From the NCBI GenBank assembly GCA_965279085.1, contig OZ257149.1, positions 620,001-684,000 on the forward strand: a DNA stretch of 64,000 nt, written 5' to 3'. Position 1 is the first letter of the stretch. Every line of letters starts with the position of its first letter. The translations under genes and the position numbers were made by a program. The DNA comes from UBA7672 sp965279085 (lineage in GTDB: Bacteria > Pseudomonadota > Alphaproteobacteria > Caulobacterales > Hyphomonadaceae). This document shows positions 34,310 through 45,317 of the stretch, piece by piece. Below the pieces are notes generated by a model, which did no database searches, was not told the DNA's origin, and saw only the letters and a list, made by a program, of their open reading frames with translations.

Positions 34310-36295
34310 ATGGCGAAGAACAACCAAGCGAAGCTGTTTGACGGAGGCAAGTCCGACTCGTCCGGCTATTCCGCGAAGGACATCGAGGTCCTCGAGGGCT
34401 TGGAGCCCGTTCGCAAGCGGCCCGGCATGTATATCGGCGGCACGGACGAGCGCGCCTATCACCACCTGTTCGCCGAAGTGCTCGACAACGCCATCGACGA
34501 AGCCGTCGCCGGACATGCGACGAAGATCGACGTGACGCTGGACAAAGACGGATATCTGTCGGTGCGCGACGATGGCCGTGGCATTCCGATCGGCATCCAC
34601 CCGAAGTTCAAGAACAAGACCGCGCTCGAAGTCATCATGACGATGCTGCACTCGGGCGGAAAATTTTCGAACAAGGCCTACGAGACAGCTGGCGGCCTGC
34701 ACGGCGTCGGCATCTCGGTCGTCAACGCGTTGTCGGACGAGGTGGAAGTCGAGATCGCGATCGACCGCAAGCTGTACCGCCAGACCTATTCGCGCGGCAA
34801 ACCCACTTCCAAGCTGCAGACGGTGGGCGCGGCGCCGAACCGGCGCGGGACGCAGATCAAGTTCCACCCCGATCCGCAGATCTTCGGAGACAAGCTGCAC
34901 TTCCGCCCCTCGCGCCTCTTCGCGATGGCGCGCTCGAAGGCCTATCTTTCTCGCGCCGCCGAGATCCGCTGGAGCTGCGATCCGAAGCTTTTGAAAGACG
35001 ACGACAAGACGCCTGCTGAAGCGACGCTACACTACCCCAACGGCCTCGCGGACATGATGAAGCTGGAGGCTGAGGGTGCGACCCTCGTCCTACCGGAAGC
35101 GTTCACGGGCCGTGTCGAGGTCAATGGCGGCGGCGCGGTGGAATGGGCCGTTGTCTGGTCCGCCAACGGCTTCGGCGAGGCGGACGGCTTCTCGCGCTCG
35201 TACTGCAACACCATCCCGACGCCCGAAGGCGGCACGCACGAGGCGGGCATGCGTTCGGCGCTGACCAAGGGCCTGCGCGCGTACGGCGAGATGGTTGGCA
35301 ACAAGAAGACCGGCATCATCACGGCCGATGACGTGCTGGATACGGCCGGGGCCCTGCTCTCTGTCTTCATCCGCAACCCGGAGTTCGTGGGCCAAACGAA
35401 GGAGAAGCTCTCCACGCAGGACGCCTTCCGCATCACCGAGAACGCGATGCGCGACCGGTTCGACCACTGGCTCACGGCCTCGACCGCCAACGCCAACCGT
35501 CTGCTCGAATGGTCCATCGGCCAGGCCGAAGACCGGATGCGCAAGCGCAAGGACAAGGAAGTCGCGCGCCAGTCCGCCACTCGCAAGCTGCGCCTGCCCG
35601 GCAAGCTCGCTGACTGCTCGGACAGCTCGGCGCAGGGCACGGAACTCTTCATCGTCGAGGGTGACTCGGCCGGCGGCTCGGCCAAGCAGGCGCGCGATCG
35701 CGCCACGCAGGCCGTGCTTCCGCTGCGCGGCAAGATCCTCAACGTCGCCAGCGCGGGCGACGACAAGCTGTCGAACAACAAGGAGCTCAGCGACCTCGCG
35801 ACGGCGTTGGGCACGGGTCTCGCGCATCGTTTCCGAGTCGAGGACCTGCGTTACGAACGGATCGTGATCATGACGGACGCCGACGTGGACGGGGCGCACA
35901 TTGCGTCGCTGCTCATCACGTTTTTCTATCGCCAGACGCCGGGCCTCATCGAAGCTGGCCGCTTGTTCCTCGCATTGCCGCCGCTCTACCGGCTGAGCCA
36001 TGGGGGCAAGTCGGTCTATGCGCGCGACGACGCGCATCGTGACGAACTGCTGAAGACGGAATTCAAGGGCAAGAAGCCGGACACCGGCCGCTTCAAGGGC
36101 CTTGGCGAGATGATGCCGGCACAGCTCAAGGAAACCACCATGAATCCGAAAACGCGCACCATGGCACGCGTGACGGTTCCGAAAACCGGCAAGACGATCG
36201 AACAGCTGGTCGAGACACTGATGGGCAAGAAACCGGAGCTTCGCTTCAAGTTCATCCAGGACAACGCCAAGTTTGTCGACGAACTGGATGTCTAA
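34310..36295 (+). CDS. parE: DNA topoisomerase IV subunit B
   Basis: This 661-residue type IIA topoisomerase subunit carries the ATPase. The GHKL motifs are EVLDNAIDEA and DDGRGIPIG, with GGLHGVGISVVNALS for ATP lid binding. The TOPRIM domain has the Mg-binding EGDSAGGSAKQARDR and MTDADVDGAHIASL. The length and the absence of the GyrB insertion favour ParE over GyrB. It partners with ParC (not in window) to decatenate chromosomes. AGGAAAC precedes the ATG. A thioesterase gene overlaps its 3' end. Confidence 0.93.
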   Translation: MAKNNQAKLFDGGKSDSSGYSAKDIEVLEGLEPVRKRPGMYIGGTDERAYHHLFAEVLDNAIDEAVAGHATKIDVTLDKDGYLSVRDDGRGIPIGIHPKFKNKTALEVIMTMLHSGGKFSNKAYETAGGLHGVGISVVNALSDEVEVEIAIDRKLYRQTYSRGKPTSKLQTVGAAPNRRGTQIKFHPDPQIFGDKLHFRPSRLFAMARSKAYLSRAAEIRWSCDPKLLKDDDKTPAEATLHYPNGLADMMKLEAEGATLVLPEAFTGRVEVNGGGAVEWAVVWSANGFGEADGFSRSYCNTIPTPEGGTHEAGMRSALTKGLRAYGEMVGNKKTGIITADDVLDTAGALLSVFIRNPEFVGQTKEKLSTQDAFRITENAMRDRFDHWLTASTANANRLLEWSIGQAEDRMRKRKDKEVARQSATRKLRLPGKLADCSDSSAQGTELFIVEGDSAGGSAKQARDRATQAVLPLRGKILNVASAGDDKLSNNKELSDLATALGTGLAHRFRVEDLRYERIVIMTDADVDGAHIASLLITFFYRQTPGLIEAGRLFLALPPLYRLSHGGKSVYARDDAHRDELLKTEFKGKKPDTGRFKGLGEMMPAQLKETTMNPKTRTMARVTVPKTGKTIEQLVETLMGKKPELRFKFIQDNAKFVDELDV

Positions 36296-36776
36296 CGGCG
36301 AGCCAGCCGAGGGCGCGGGCAGCCGTCGCGTCGGCGACTGGCCTGAGCAGGGGCCGGAGCAATCTGTCATATCAGGCATGGTCGCCTACACGCCCTACGC
36401 CCGTGCGCTGGGGATGCAGTATGTTTCGTCTTCGCCGGGCCATGGTGAGATCCTCTTGCCATGGCGCGAGGATCTGGTCGGACAAGGCGGCTCCGACATT
36501 TTCGCACCCGGCGTTCTGACCGCACTGATCGATCATGTCTGCGGGCTCGCCATCATGGCGACGTTCGGGTTCGAGGCGCGGCCGGCGACGCTCGACCTGC
36601 GTATCGATCACATGCGGCCTGCGGCCCCACGCGCAGCCATCACGGCGGCGGCGCACTGCTACAAGGCCACCCGCACGATTGCATTCCTGCGGGCGGAGGC
36701 GTGGGACGTCTCGCGCGACGATCTGGTGGCGACGGCGCAGGCGGCGTTCATTCTGAACCGGCAGGCGCCGAAATGA
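36288..36776 (+). CDS. Hotdog thioesterase, PaaI-like (first of a coupled pair)
   Basis: This protein of about 162 residues is a 4HBT-type hotdog domain: the segment APGVLTALIDHVCGLAIM is the long helix with its preceding Gly, and ARPATLDLRIDHMRPA is the second conserved strand. ATG 36288 overlaps the parE stop; the start could also be ATG 36378, giving a length of about 132 that suits the fold better. The TGA overlaps the ATG of the next gene, also a hotdog protein, so the two are translated together and may form a heteromer. The substrate is unknown. Confidence 0.8.
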   Translation: MSNGEPAEGAGSRRVGDWPEQGPEQSVISGMVAYTPYARALGMQYVSSSPGHGEILLPWREDLVGQGGSDIFAPGVLTALIDHVCGLAIMATFGFEARPATLDLRIDHMRPAAPRAAITAAAHCYKATRTIAFLRAEAWDVSRDDLVATAQAAFILNRQAPK

Positions 36777-37192
36777 GCGTCGATCTCGCGGCCATCATCT
36801 CCAGTTCACCCTTCGGCCGTTTCCTCGACATTGGTGTGAACGTGGATGACAGGGGCGTTCTCGCCATCCTGCCGATCCGCGACGAGCTGATCGGCAATGT
36901 GATGCTGCCGGCCATGCATGGCGGATGTGTCGCGGCGTTCCTCGAAATCACCTGCCAGCTGCAGGTGGCGCATGAGACGGGCGCCATCGCGCCTGCGCGC
37001 ACGATCGACATCAGCGTGGAGTATCTCCGCCCTGCCCGCCGCGAGATTCTGTACGCCCGCGCTCGCATCCGCCGCCTCGGCCGCCGCGTGGCGACGGTGC
37101 ATGCCGAGGCCTGGCAACAGGACGAGGCGAAGCCCGTCTGCCTGTTGCAGAGCCACGTGCGCCTGCCCGAAGGCGTCGCCAGCAGCGATTGA
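36773..37192 (+). CDS. Hotdog thioesterase, PaaI-like (second of a coupled pair)
   Basis: This 139-residue protein has the hotdog helix HGGCVAAFLEITCQLQV with the full HGG motif, and the strand TIDISVEYLRPARRE. It starts at ATG 36773, overlapping the stop of the preceding hotdog gene by four bases. It carries the intact HGG and Glu, whereas its partner lacks HGG, so it may be the catalytic half of a heteromer (inference). It hydrolyses acyl-CoA or similar thioesters in the cytoplasm. The carboxylesterase gene follows after 86 bases. Confidence 0.85.
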   Translation: MSVDLAAIISSSPFGRFLDIGVNVDDRGVLAILPIRDELIGNVMLPAMHGGCVAAFLEITCQLQVAHETGAIAPARTIDISVEYLRPARREILYARARIRRLGRRVATVHAEAWQQDEAKPVCLLQSHVRLPEGVASSD

Positions 37193-37278
37193 TGGTGGCC
37201 GGTCAGCCTTGCAGTTGCAGGATGACCGACTAGTCTCCGGTTTGCAGTCCACACAGACTGGACAGCCGGGAGAGAAAC

Positions 37279-38877
37279 ATGATCGACAGACGCGGCCTGC
37301 TGGTCGGCGCGGGCGCCCTGCTCGCCACTCACTGGATGACGGCGAGCGCGGACGAAGCGAGCCTCTTCCCCATCGTCGAAACGGCCGACGGCAAGGTGCG
37401 TGGCATCGTCTCGGGCGGCGTCTCCGTCTTCAAGGGCCTGCGCTATGGCGCCGATACGTCCGGGCGCAACCGCTTCATGCCGCCGCAGCCGGTGAAGAAG
37501 TGGACGGGCGTACGGGACGCGTTCGACTACGGAAACATCGCGCCGCAGATTCCGGCCGATCGCCGGCGTGCTTATGCCGACCTGATCCTCAATGACCTGC
37601 AGCCCGGCGGCATGGGCGAGGATTGCCTCGTGCTGAACCTGTGGACGCCGACGCCGAAGACGGGCGCGAACAAGCCAGTGCTCGTGCGCTTCCATGGCGG
37701 TGGGTTCTATGGTGGCTCAAGCAACTCGCCGGGCGGCGATGGGGAGATGCTTGCGCGGTTCGGCGACTGCGTCGTTATCACCGTGAACCACCGCTTGAGC
37801 GCGCTTGGCTATCTGTGGCTGGGCGACGACGGCGCGTTCGCGAATTCCGGCGCGGCGGGCATGGACGATCTCGTAGCGTGCCTGCGCTGGGTGAAGACCA
37901 ATGTCGGCGCGTTCGGCGGCGATCCCAATCGCGTGCTGATCTTCGGGCAATCGGGCGGCGGGGCGAAGGTGAGCCATCTGCTGGCCATGCCGGGCGCGCA
38001 GGGCCTCTACCAGCGTGCTGGCGTGATGAGCGGATCGCGGCTCACCGCCATGACGCGCGAGGATGCGGTGAAGCCGTCGGACCAGCTGCTCCAGAAGCTG
38101 GGCCTGACGAAGAAGGACATCCGCAAGCTGCAGGATATTCCCTTCACAACCATCCTGTCGGCTCAGAACGATGTGGAGGCGGCCGAGCGCTCCCGCGGCG
38201 AGGCGCCGCGCTCCTTCTCCCCGGTCATGGGCGCGTCGATCCCCACGCATCCCTTCACGCCGGGCGCACCCGAAATGGCGCGGAACATCCCGATGATCGT
38301 CTCGACCGTGTTGGACGAGCGCACCTATCGCGAGACGCGCTTCGACATGACGTGGGACGACGTGAAGAAAATGCTGCAGCCACTGGCCGGCGGAAGCACC
38401 GACAAGGTGCTGCAGATGTATCGCGACGAGGATACACGCGCCTCGCCCTTCATCATCAATGCCCGGATCATCACGGACCGCAGCTTCCGTCAGAGCGCCT
38501 TCACAATGGCGGAACGCAAGGCCGCGCAGGGCGGCGCGCCTGTGTGGACCTATCTCTGGACGACGCCCTCGCCAGCCTATGGCGATCGCTATGGCGCAAC
38601 GCACGGCATCGACGTGTCACCGTCGATGCACGACCTGCGCTTCCCGCTGCTCGGGCCAACGGCGGACTATGTTCGGCTGGCCGACCAGCTAGCAGGCGCC
38701 TGGGTATCGCTCGCCGCCACGGGCGACCCGAACAACGCGCGCACGCCGAACTGGCCTGCCTACGACCAGAAGACGCGCAACACGATGGTATTCGGCATCC
38801 CGAGTAACGCCGTCGCAGATCCGCGCAAGGCGTTCCGGGAGCTGTGGGCGTCGCAGAGTGCGACCAGCGACGACTAG
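37279..38877 (+). CDS. Exported carboxylesterase type B
   Basis: This 532-residue alpha/beta hydrolase begins with a signal peptide (DRRGLLVGAGALLA, Tat-like twin Arg). Type B marks are EDCLVLNLWTP, the oxyanion hole in FHGGGFYGG, the nucleophile elbow FGQSGGGAK (Ser near residue 225) and the catalytic His in GATHGID. It cleaves carboxylic esters outside the cytoplasm; substrates are broad in this family. GGGAG precedes the ATG. Its stop overlaps that of the leftward quinoprotein by four bases, so the two transcripts converge head-on. Confidence 0.9.
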   Translation: MIDRRGLLVGAGALLATHWMTASADEASLFPIVETADGKVRGIVSGGVSVFKGLRYGADTSGRNRFMPPQPVKKWTGVRDAFDYGNIAPQIPADRRRAYADLILNDLQPGGMGEDCLVLNLWTPTPKTGANKPVLVRFHGGGFYGGSSNSPGGDGEMLARFGDCVVITVNHRLSALGYLWLGDDGAFANSGAAGMDDLVACLRWVKTNVGAFGGDPNRVLIFGQSGGGAKVSHLLAMPGAQGLYQRAGVMSGSRLTAMTREDAVKPSDQLLQKLGLTKKDIRKLQDIPFTTILSAQNDVEAAERSRGEAPRSFSPVMGASIPTHPFTPGAPEMARNIPMIVSTVLDERTYRETRFDMTWDDVKKMLQPLAGGSTDKVLQMYRDEDTRASPFIINARIITDRSFRQSAFTMAERKAAQGGAPVWTYLWTTPSPAYGDRYGATHGIDVSPSMHDLRFPLLGPTADYVRLADQLAGAWVSLAATGDPNNARTPNWPAYDQKTRNTMVFGIPSNAVADPRKAFRELWASQSATSDD

Positions 38878-40658
38878 GGCAGCGCGAACACCTGTATCGA
38901 CGGCGCCCCAGTCGCAGCGACAACGGCAGGGAGGTTCTGCCCCTTGCGGAATTCCCGGTAGCGGCCGGCCATGGCGCCGACGTGATAGTTCCCCATGCCG
39001 GTGACAACAGCCACGTACTGCTTGCTTCCAACACTGTAGGTGATGATGGAAGAGCTGGCATTGGCGTCGAGCGGAGCGCTCCACAGCAGCTTGCCATCGC
39101 GGTCATCGAACGCCTTCAGCGCGGGATCGAGATCGCCGACGAAGACGAGACCACCGTCCGTAGCGAGTGCTGAGGTGGAGATCGGCGCGTCGAGATCGTG
39201 GCGCCACGCGAGCTTGCCGCCACTGATGTCCATGGCTTGCAACCGGCCCATCTTGCCGTCAGCCACGGCATCCGGATGTTCGGCGTTCGTGAGCCTGGCG
39301 CCCGGCGCGCTCAGAAGCGGCGACCCCTGATTGCCCATCGTGCTGCACCACTCGGTAAGCGGCAGGAAGAGCATGCTCGAGCCGGGATTATAGGAGGTCG
39401 GCGGCCACGCGCGCGCGCCCGAAGGGCTTGGGCAATATGTGGCGGATCGCGCGGGATCGGGAAGCCGCTGCGGATCTATTGTCTTCTTGCCCGTCACAGG
39501 ATCGATCGCGGTGATGATGTTCTGCGTACCGGAGTCGATCGAGAAGAGGTACGCGCCCGTCGCCGCATCGAGCGCATCGAGGACGCCCATCTTGCCAACG
39601 TTCATGACAACCTTGCGGTTGCGGCCGTTGACCTTGACGGTCGCGATCTGACGCTCGAACGCCCAGTCGAGATCCCACTGGTCGTTGGGCATATGCTGGT
39701 AATACCACTTCAGCCTTCCGGTCGTAGCATCCAGCGCGACAGTAGCATTCGTATAGAGCGCGTCATTCGTGACGCCCGGCTTGTTGGAAGCTTTCAGCAA
39801 GGGCGCCGTGTCGTAGGTCGGGCCCGAGCTGAAATAGATGAGGTTTAGCTCGGGATCGTAGGTCAGCTTGTCCCACACTGAACCGCCCGTGCGCTTGTCG
39901 ATGGGAAGATCATTCCATGTGTTTCCACCCGGGCCATCCGGGCGCGCCGTCGTGTGGAAGCGCCACGCCTCCTTGCCAGTTGCGATGTCGATTGCCACGA
40001 CAAAGCCACCGCCTGGACCGGCGCTGGCCGTCACGCCCTGGATGACCTTGTCGCCGGCCACGAGCGGCGGGCTGCGCAGGTTGAAAACGGTGCGACTGGT
40101 CGCCGGTGCGCTGAGCGCAATCTCGTGGTCCCACGTCTTCTGGCCCGTCCGCGCATCAAGCGCGATCACATGCAGATCGGACGTCGGCGCGAACACAGTT
40201 CCACCGCCGAGGCCGAGACCCATCTTCTGTGTGGAGACGATCCCGCCTGTCACGGCATAGGCATGGCGCCACAACTCCGCGCCTGTCGTGGCATCCAGTG
40301 CGAGTACGGTGTCCGGCGCCGTATGCAGGAACATCACGCCGTCATGCACCAGCGGGATCGGCATGCTGAGACCCGCCTGGATCGGTGTGCGCCAGGCAGG
40401 CGCGAGCTGTTTGACGTTGTCGCGGTTGATGCGATCCAGCGAGCTGAAATTCTGGCCGTTGTTGGTGCGCCCCCATTGCAGCCAGTCCCCCGGAGACGGT
40501 TCCTGCAGCATGGCGGACGTGACGGGACGCATCTGGGCCAGCAGCGCCTCAGGCGTTGCGGGATGAACATAGGGCGGATCTGGTGTGGCACATGCGGCCA
40601 GCACCATCGCCAGCGTGCCGCAGAAGGCGCCGTAGCGCCAAGATTCGAGCATGCGCAT
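38874..40658 (-). CDS. PQQ-type quinoprotein dehydrogenase, lipoprotein
   Basis: This 594-residue protein has a lipobox (VLAAC) and an eight-bladed propeller with seven visible blade repeats of the LDATTGAELW type (for example ALDARTGQKTW, AIDIATGKEAW, ALDATTGRLKW). This pattern is that of PQQ-dependent alcohol and sugar dehydrogenases. I do not see the adjacent-cysteine pair common in methanol-type enzymes, nor a fused heme motif CxxCH, so it may be an electron-transfer-dependent or non-classical member. ATG 40658 has GGAGGGG at a good distance; upstream starts exist. No PQQ synthesis genes are in the window. Confidence 0.82.
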   Translation of the reverse strand: MRMLESWRYGAFCGTLAMVLAACATPDPPYVHPATPEALLAQMRPVTSAMLQEPSPGDWLQWGRTNNGQNFSSLDRINRDNVKQLAPAWRTPIQAGLSMPIPLVHDGVMFLHTAPDTVLALDATTGAELWRHAYAVTGGIVSTQKMGLGLGGGTVFAPTSDLHVIALDARTGQKTWDHEIALSAPATSRTVFNLRSPPLVAGDKVIQGVTASAGPGGGFVVAIDIATGKEAWRFHTTARPDGPGGNTWNDLPIDKRTGGSVWDKLTYDPELNLIYFSSGPTYDTAPLLKASNKPGVTNDALYTNATVALDATTGRLKWYYQHMPNDQWDLDWAFERQIATVKVNGRNRKVVMNVGKMGVLDALDAATGAYLFSIDSGTQNIITAIDPVTGKKTIDPQRLPDPARSATYCPSPSGARAWPPTSYNPGSSMLFLPLTEWCSTMGNQGSPLLSAPGARLTNAEHPDAVADGKMGRLQAMDISGGKLAWRHDLDAPISTSALATDGGLVFVGDLDPALKAFDDRDGKLLWSAPLDANASSSIITYSVGSKQYVAVVTGMGNYHVGAMAGRYREFRKGQNLPAVVAATGAPSIQVFALP

Positions 40659-40752
40659 GTCCATCCCCTCCAAAGCGCCCTCTGGCGGGGCGATTCAGCC
40701 ACTCTAGACCAGCCTTACGCGAAGGGAAGCCCTGCCGCGACGTCCGACTCCA

Positions 40753-41373
40753 TCACCTCTTGCTCGCTTCCGCGCTCGGTCGCGTGTTCACGCGGTCAAA
40801 CCAAGCCGAGATACTGGCATTGGCACGATTGACCGGCTGTCCCACCGTCTGGGCGAAATCCATCGTGCAGTAGAGCAGGATGTCAGCGAGCGTGAACCGT
40901 TCGCCGGCTATGAAATCCCGCCCCGCAATCAGCCCGTCGAGCCATGTGATCTTTTCCTGCGCCAGCGTCTTCAGGTCGGCGGCGGCCTGCGGGAGAAGGC
41001 GCATACGATCCTTGAAGAGGTTGAAGCCCTCGGCCGCGCGAAAGCCGGTCAGCATCGGCTCGACGATGTAGAGATCGATGCGCCGCGTCCACATGCGCGT
41101 CATCGCGCGCTCTTCGGCGTTCGTGCCTATCAGCGATGGAGAGGGATGCTTCTCTTCGAGGTATTCGCAGATCGCCGTCACCTCGGCGAGATAGCGGCCA
41201 TCGTCCAGCTCAAGCGTCGGCATCTGGCCACCGGGATTGCGCGCGACATGCGCCGGCTGACGATTTTCGCCGGCCATCAGATCGACAGTGACCCGCGGAA
41301 TGTCGATGCCCTTCTCGGCCATGAACATCTTCACGATGCGAGGGTTGGGGCCAATCGAATCGTAGAGTTTCAT
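40753..41373 (-). CDS. Glutathione S-transferase family protein
   Basis: This 206-residue protein has the N-terminal thioredoxin-like domain (MKLYDSIGPNPRIVKMFMAE, with NPGGQMPTLEL as the glutathione-binding turn with cis-Pro, and LAEVTAICEYLEE) and the all-helical C-terminal domain (FIAGERFTLADILLYC). It conjugates glutathione to electrophiles or isomerises compounds; no specific substrate is indicated. It lies between the quinoprotein and the DUF2236 oxygenase, all leftward, which suggests a detoxification or degradation group but is only an inference. Confidence 0.88.
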   Translation of the reverse strand: MKLYDSIGPNPRIVKMFMAEKGIDIPRVTVDLMAGENRQPAHVARNPGGQMPTLELDDGRYLAEVTAICEYLEEKHPSPSLIGTNAEERAMTRMWTRRIDLYIVEPMLTGFRAAEGFNLFKDRMRLLPQAAADLKTLAQEKITWLDGLIAGRDFIAGERFTLADILLYCTMDFAQTVGQPVNRANASISAWFDRVNTRPSAEASKR

Positions 41374-41418
41374 GGCACGCTCCGGGCCTGCAGTATTGCA
41401 GGCCGAAGTTTCAGCACA

Positions 41419-42369
41419 TCATTCGGCAGGTTGCACGGCTGTCGTGGCGGCAGGCTCGATCGTCCTGCGTCCTGTCGCGCGCCACTCTGCGAGGATCTGT
41501 TCCCTCTTCTGTTTGCCCAGATAGAGGAAATTGCCGGGAAGCCCGATGCGGAGGCTCGCGTCATAAGGCGGCGAGCCGGGGATAGGTTTGTGGTTCAGGT
41601 ACTTGCCCAGAGCCTTTACAGTGAGGCGGTCTACCGTGCTGAGATCGTATTTCGGACCCAGCCCAAGCTTGCCGCGCACCCCCGGCGGCAACAGCGAGAC
41701 CGACGCGCGCACCATGGCGCGGCTCAGGTATTTCGGTGTGTCGGGCGCTGCCGCACCGGACATCACGATATCGAGGAACTCCTCGTTGATGGGATGCGGC
41801 TCAAAGCGGTCGACCAGCCGGTTCATCATGTTGAAGAAATCGGCCGTCGACATGGGCGAGTTCTGTACGCCGTAGAGTTTCGCGCCCGGCGCGGCCTCGG
41901 CGTAGTAGATCGCCTTGTCCGGCTCGGGCACGCGTTCGACGAACGTGTCGTAGGCGGTGAGGAAGCCGTAGGCGGCCGTGGCGCTCACCCAGTCGAGCAG
42001 TTCGGGATCAAGCGCACGATAGAGCTCGCCCTTTGGCGTCGCGCCGTTCACCCGCGCATGCATGTTGGTCACGCCCTGGATCACGCGCTCGGCAGCGCGC
42101 TTCGGACCATAGACGCCGACCATCGCAGCCGTGCCTGTGCGCTTCGAGCGACCGATCGGATCCTGTTTGTACGTAGAATGATCCCAGACGCCGGAGCGAA
42201 TGCGCGCATCGGCGAATTCCATCAGCACGGCGGCCACGCCTCCCACCGCCATGGCGACGGGGTTCTTGTAGACCTTCCAGTGCATCGAATCCGGATCGAG
42301 GCCTGATGGCTCTCCCGGCGGATTCCTGAAGTCGATCTTCCAGCCGAGATAGGTTTCGGGTTGAGTCAT
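41419..42369 (-). CDS. Oxygenase MpaB family protein (DUF2236)
   Basis: This 316-residue protein matches the DUF2236/MpaB family of heme-binding oxygenase-like proteins, related to latex-clearing protein. Supporting segments are ALLMEFADARIRSGVWDHS-like (VLMEFADARIRSGVWDH), GVTNMHARVNGATPKGELYRALDPELLDWV with the family's conserved His and an ADFFNMMNRLVDRF helix. The protein is mostly helical with no signal peptide. Oxidative cleavage of hydrocarbon chains is known for some members only. It lies upstream of the GST gene on the same strand. Confidence 0.8.
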   Translation of the reverse strand: MTQPETYLGWKIDFRNPPGEPSGLDPDSMHWKVYKNPVAMAVGGVAAVLMEFADARIRSGVWDHSTYKQDPIGRSKRTGTAAMVGVYGPKRAAERVIQGVTNMHARVNGATPKGELYRALDPELLDWVSATAAYGFLTAYDTFVERVPEPDKAIYYAEAAPGAKLYGVQNSPMSTADFFNMMNRLVDRFEPHPINEEFLDIVMSGAAAPDTPKYLSRAMVRASVSLLPPGVRGKLGLGPKYDLSTVDRLTVKALGKYLNHKPIPGSPPYDASLRIGLPGNFLYLGKQKREQILAEWRATGRRTIEPAATTAVQPAE

Positions 42370-42530
42370 GCAGATAGCGTCTCACGATGCCGTTTGATCC
42401 GCGAGACGGCGCCGCCACGGCGCCCTGCTCATGTTTTTATCAACTGACGCAGCGTTCTCGCGCATCGCGTGTCGGGGTTTGACCCTGCACTCGCCCCGTG
42501 CAGAGTTCCGGCTCCAAAACGGGGTACGTG

Positions 42531-44053
<1,523 letters not shown>

Positions 44054-44057
<4 letters not shown>

Positions 44058-45313
44058 TCAGGTCTCTTCTCATCTCGGCTGCTTTGCTGTCTGCGCCCGC
44101 GGCGCTGGCGCAGACAGTCGCCATCACCGGCGGCAAGGTCGTGACAAACACGGCTCAAGGCACGATCGAGAACGCCACGGTCGTCATCAACAATGGCCGC
44201 ATCGTTTCAGTCGGTGCGGGCGCAGCGCCCACCGGCGCGCGCGTGATCGATGCACGCGGCAAGTGGGTCACGCCCGGTCTGTTCGCGCCCTACTCACGCG
44301 TCGGCCTATCAGAGATCGATGGCGAAGACTCTGCCAACGACGTTTCGGCGGCGCGAAGCAAGTTCCAGGCGTCGCTCCATGCGGCGGACGCCTTCAACCC
44401 GGACGACACGGCAATTGCGGTAAACCGGATCGAAGGCATCACGCGCGCGGCGATCTCGGGTGATGCGGGCACAGGCCTGTTCGGCGGCTATGGCGCGATC
44501 GTGGACCTGACCGGCGCATTCGACAGCGTCCAGTCGCGCGAAGCCTTCATGTACGCGCAGCTCGGTGAAGCCGGCGCCGCGGCGGCCGGCGGATCGCGCG
44601 CGGCTTCGTGGGCCTGGCTTCTCGCCGCCATCGATGACGCCAAGAGCTATCCACGTGGTTTCGAGGACGACGGCGAGGGCGACATTCTCTCGCGTAAGGA
44701 AGCGCAAGCGCTGAAACCGGTTGTCGAGGGCCGCGTGCCGCTGATGATCGAAGTCCACCGCGCGGTAGATATCCTACAGGTCGTCTCGCTACAGAAACGC
44801 GAGCCGCGCATCAAGCTGATCATCCTCGGCGCGGCCGAAGGCTGGCGCGTGGCGGACCAGCTGGCGGCGTCGAAAATCCCGGTGATCGTGAACCCGCTGA
44901 CCAACCTGCCCGACCGCTTCGAGATCCTGGCAGCGACGCTGGAGAACGCGGGACGTCTTTCAAAGGCGGGGGCAATCGTCGCCATCGCCGACCCCGGCGA
45001 GGCGACCCACAACACCCGCTTCATCCAACAGCTGGCCGGCAACGCCGTCGCCAACGGCATGCCGTGGGCAGACGCTTTCGCAGCCATCACCAGCGTTCCT
45101 GCTCGTATCCATGGGCGTGCCGATCTTGGCGTGCTCGCGGCGAACGCCACAGCCGATGTGGTCATCTGGGACGGCGATCCGCTGGAGCTCATGTCGAGCC
45201 CCGACGCCGTCTTCATCGCAGGCACCGTGACATCGATGGAATCGCGGCAGACCAAGCTCAGGGATCGCTATCTCAACCTGAACGAGCCGCTACCGCAGGC
45301 TTACGAGCGGTAG
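44054..45313 (+). CDS. Amidohydrolase-like exported protein lacking the HxH motif
   Basis: This 419-residue protein has a Sec signal peptide (cleavage near ALAQ, residue 20) and the same domain layout as the preceding gene: the beta-strand AITGGKVV, then GKWVTPGLFAPYSR, where HSH would be expected, replaced here by YSR (residues 80-82). Parts of the fold remain: IEVHRAVDIL, IADPGEATHN, and the C-terminal ATADVVIWDGDPLELMSSPDAVFIAGTV. Loss of the N-terminal HxH suggests weak, altered or no catalysis, so it may be a partner subunit. It is coupled to the intact amidohydrolase by a four-base overlap. Confidence 0.85.
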
Positions 45314-45317
45314 AGCG

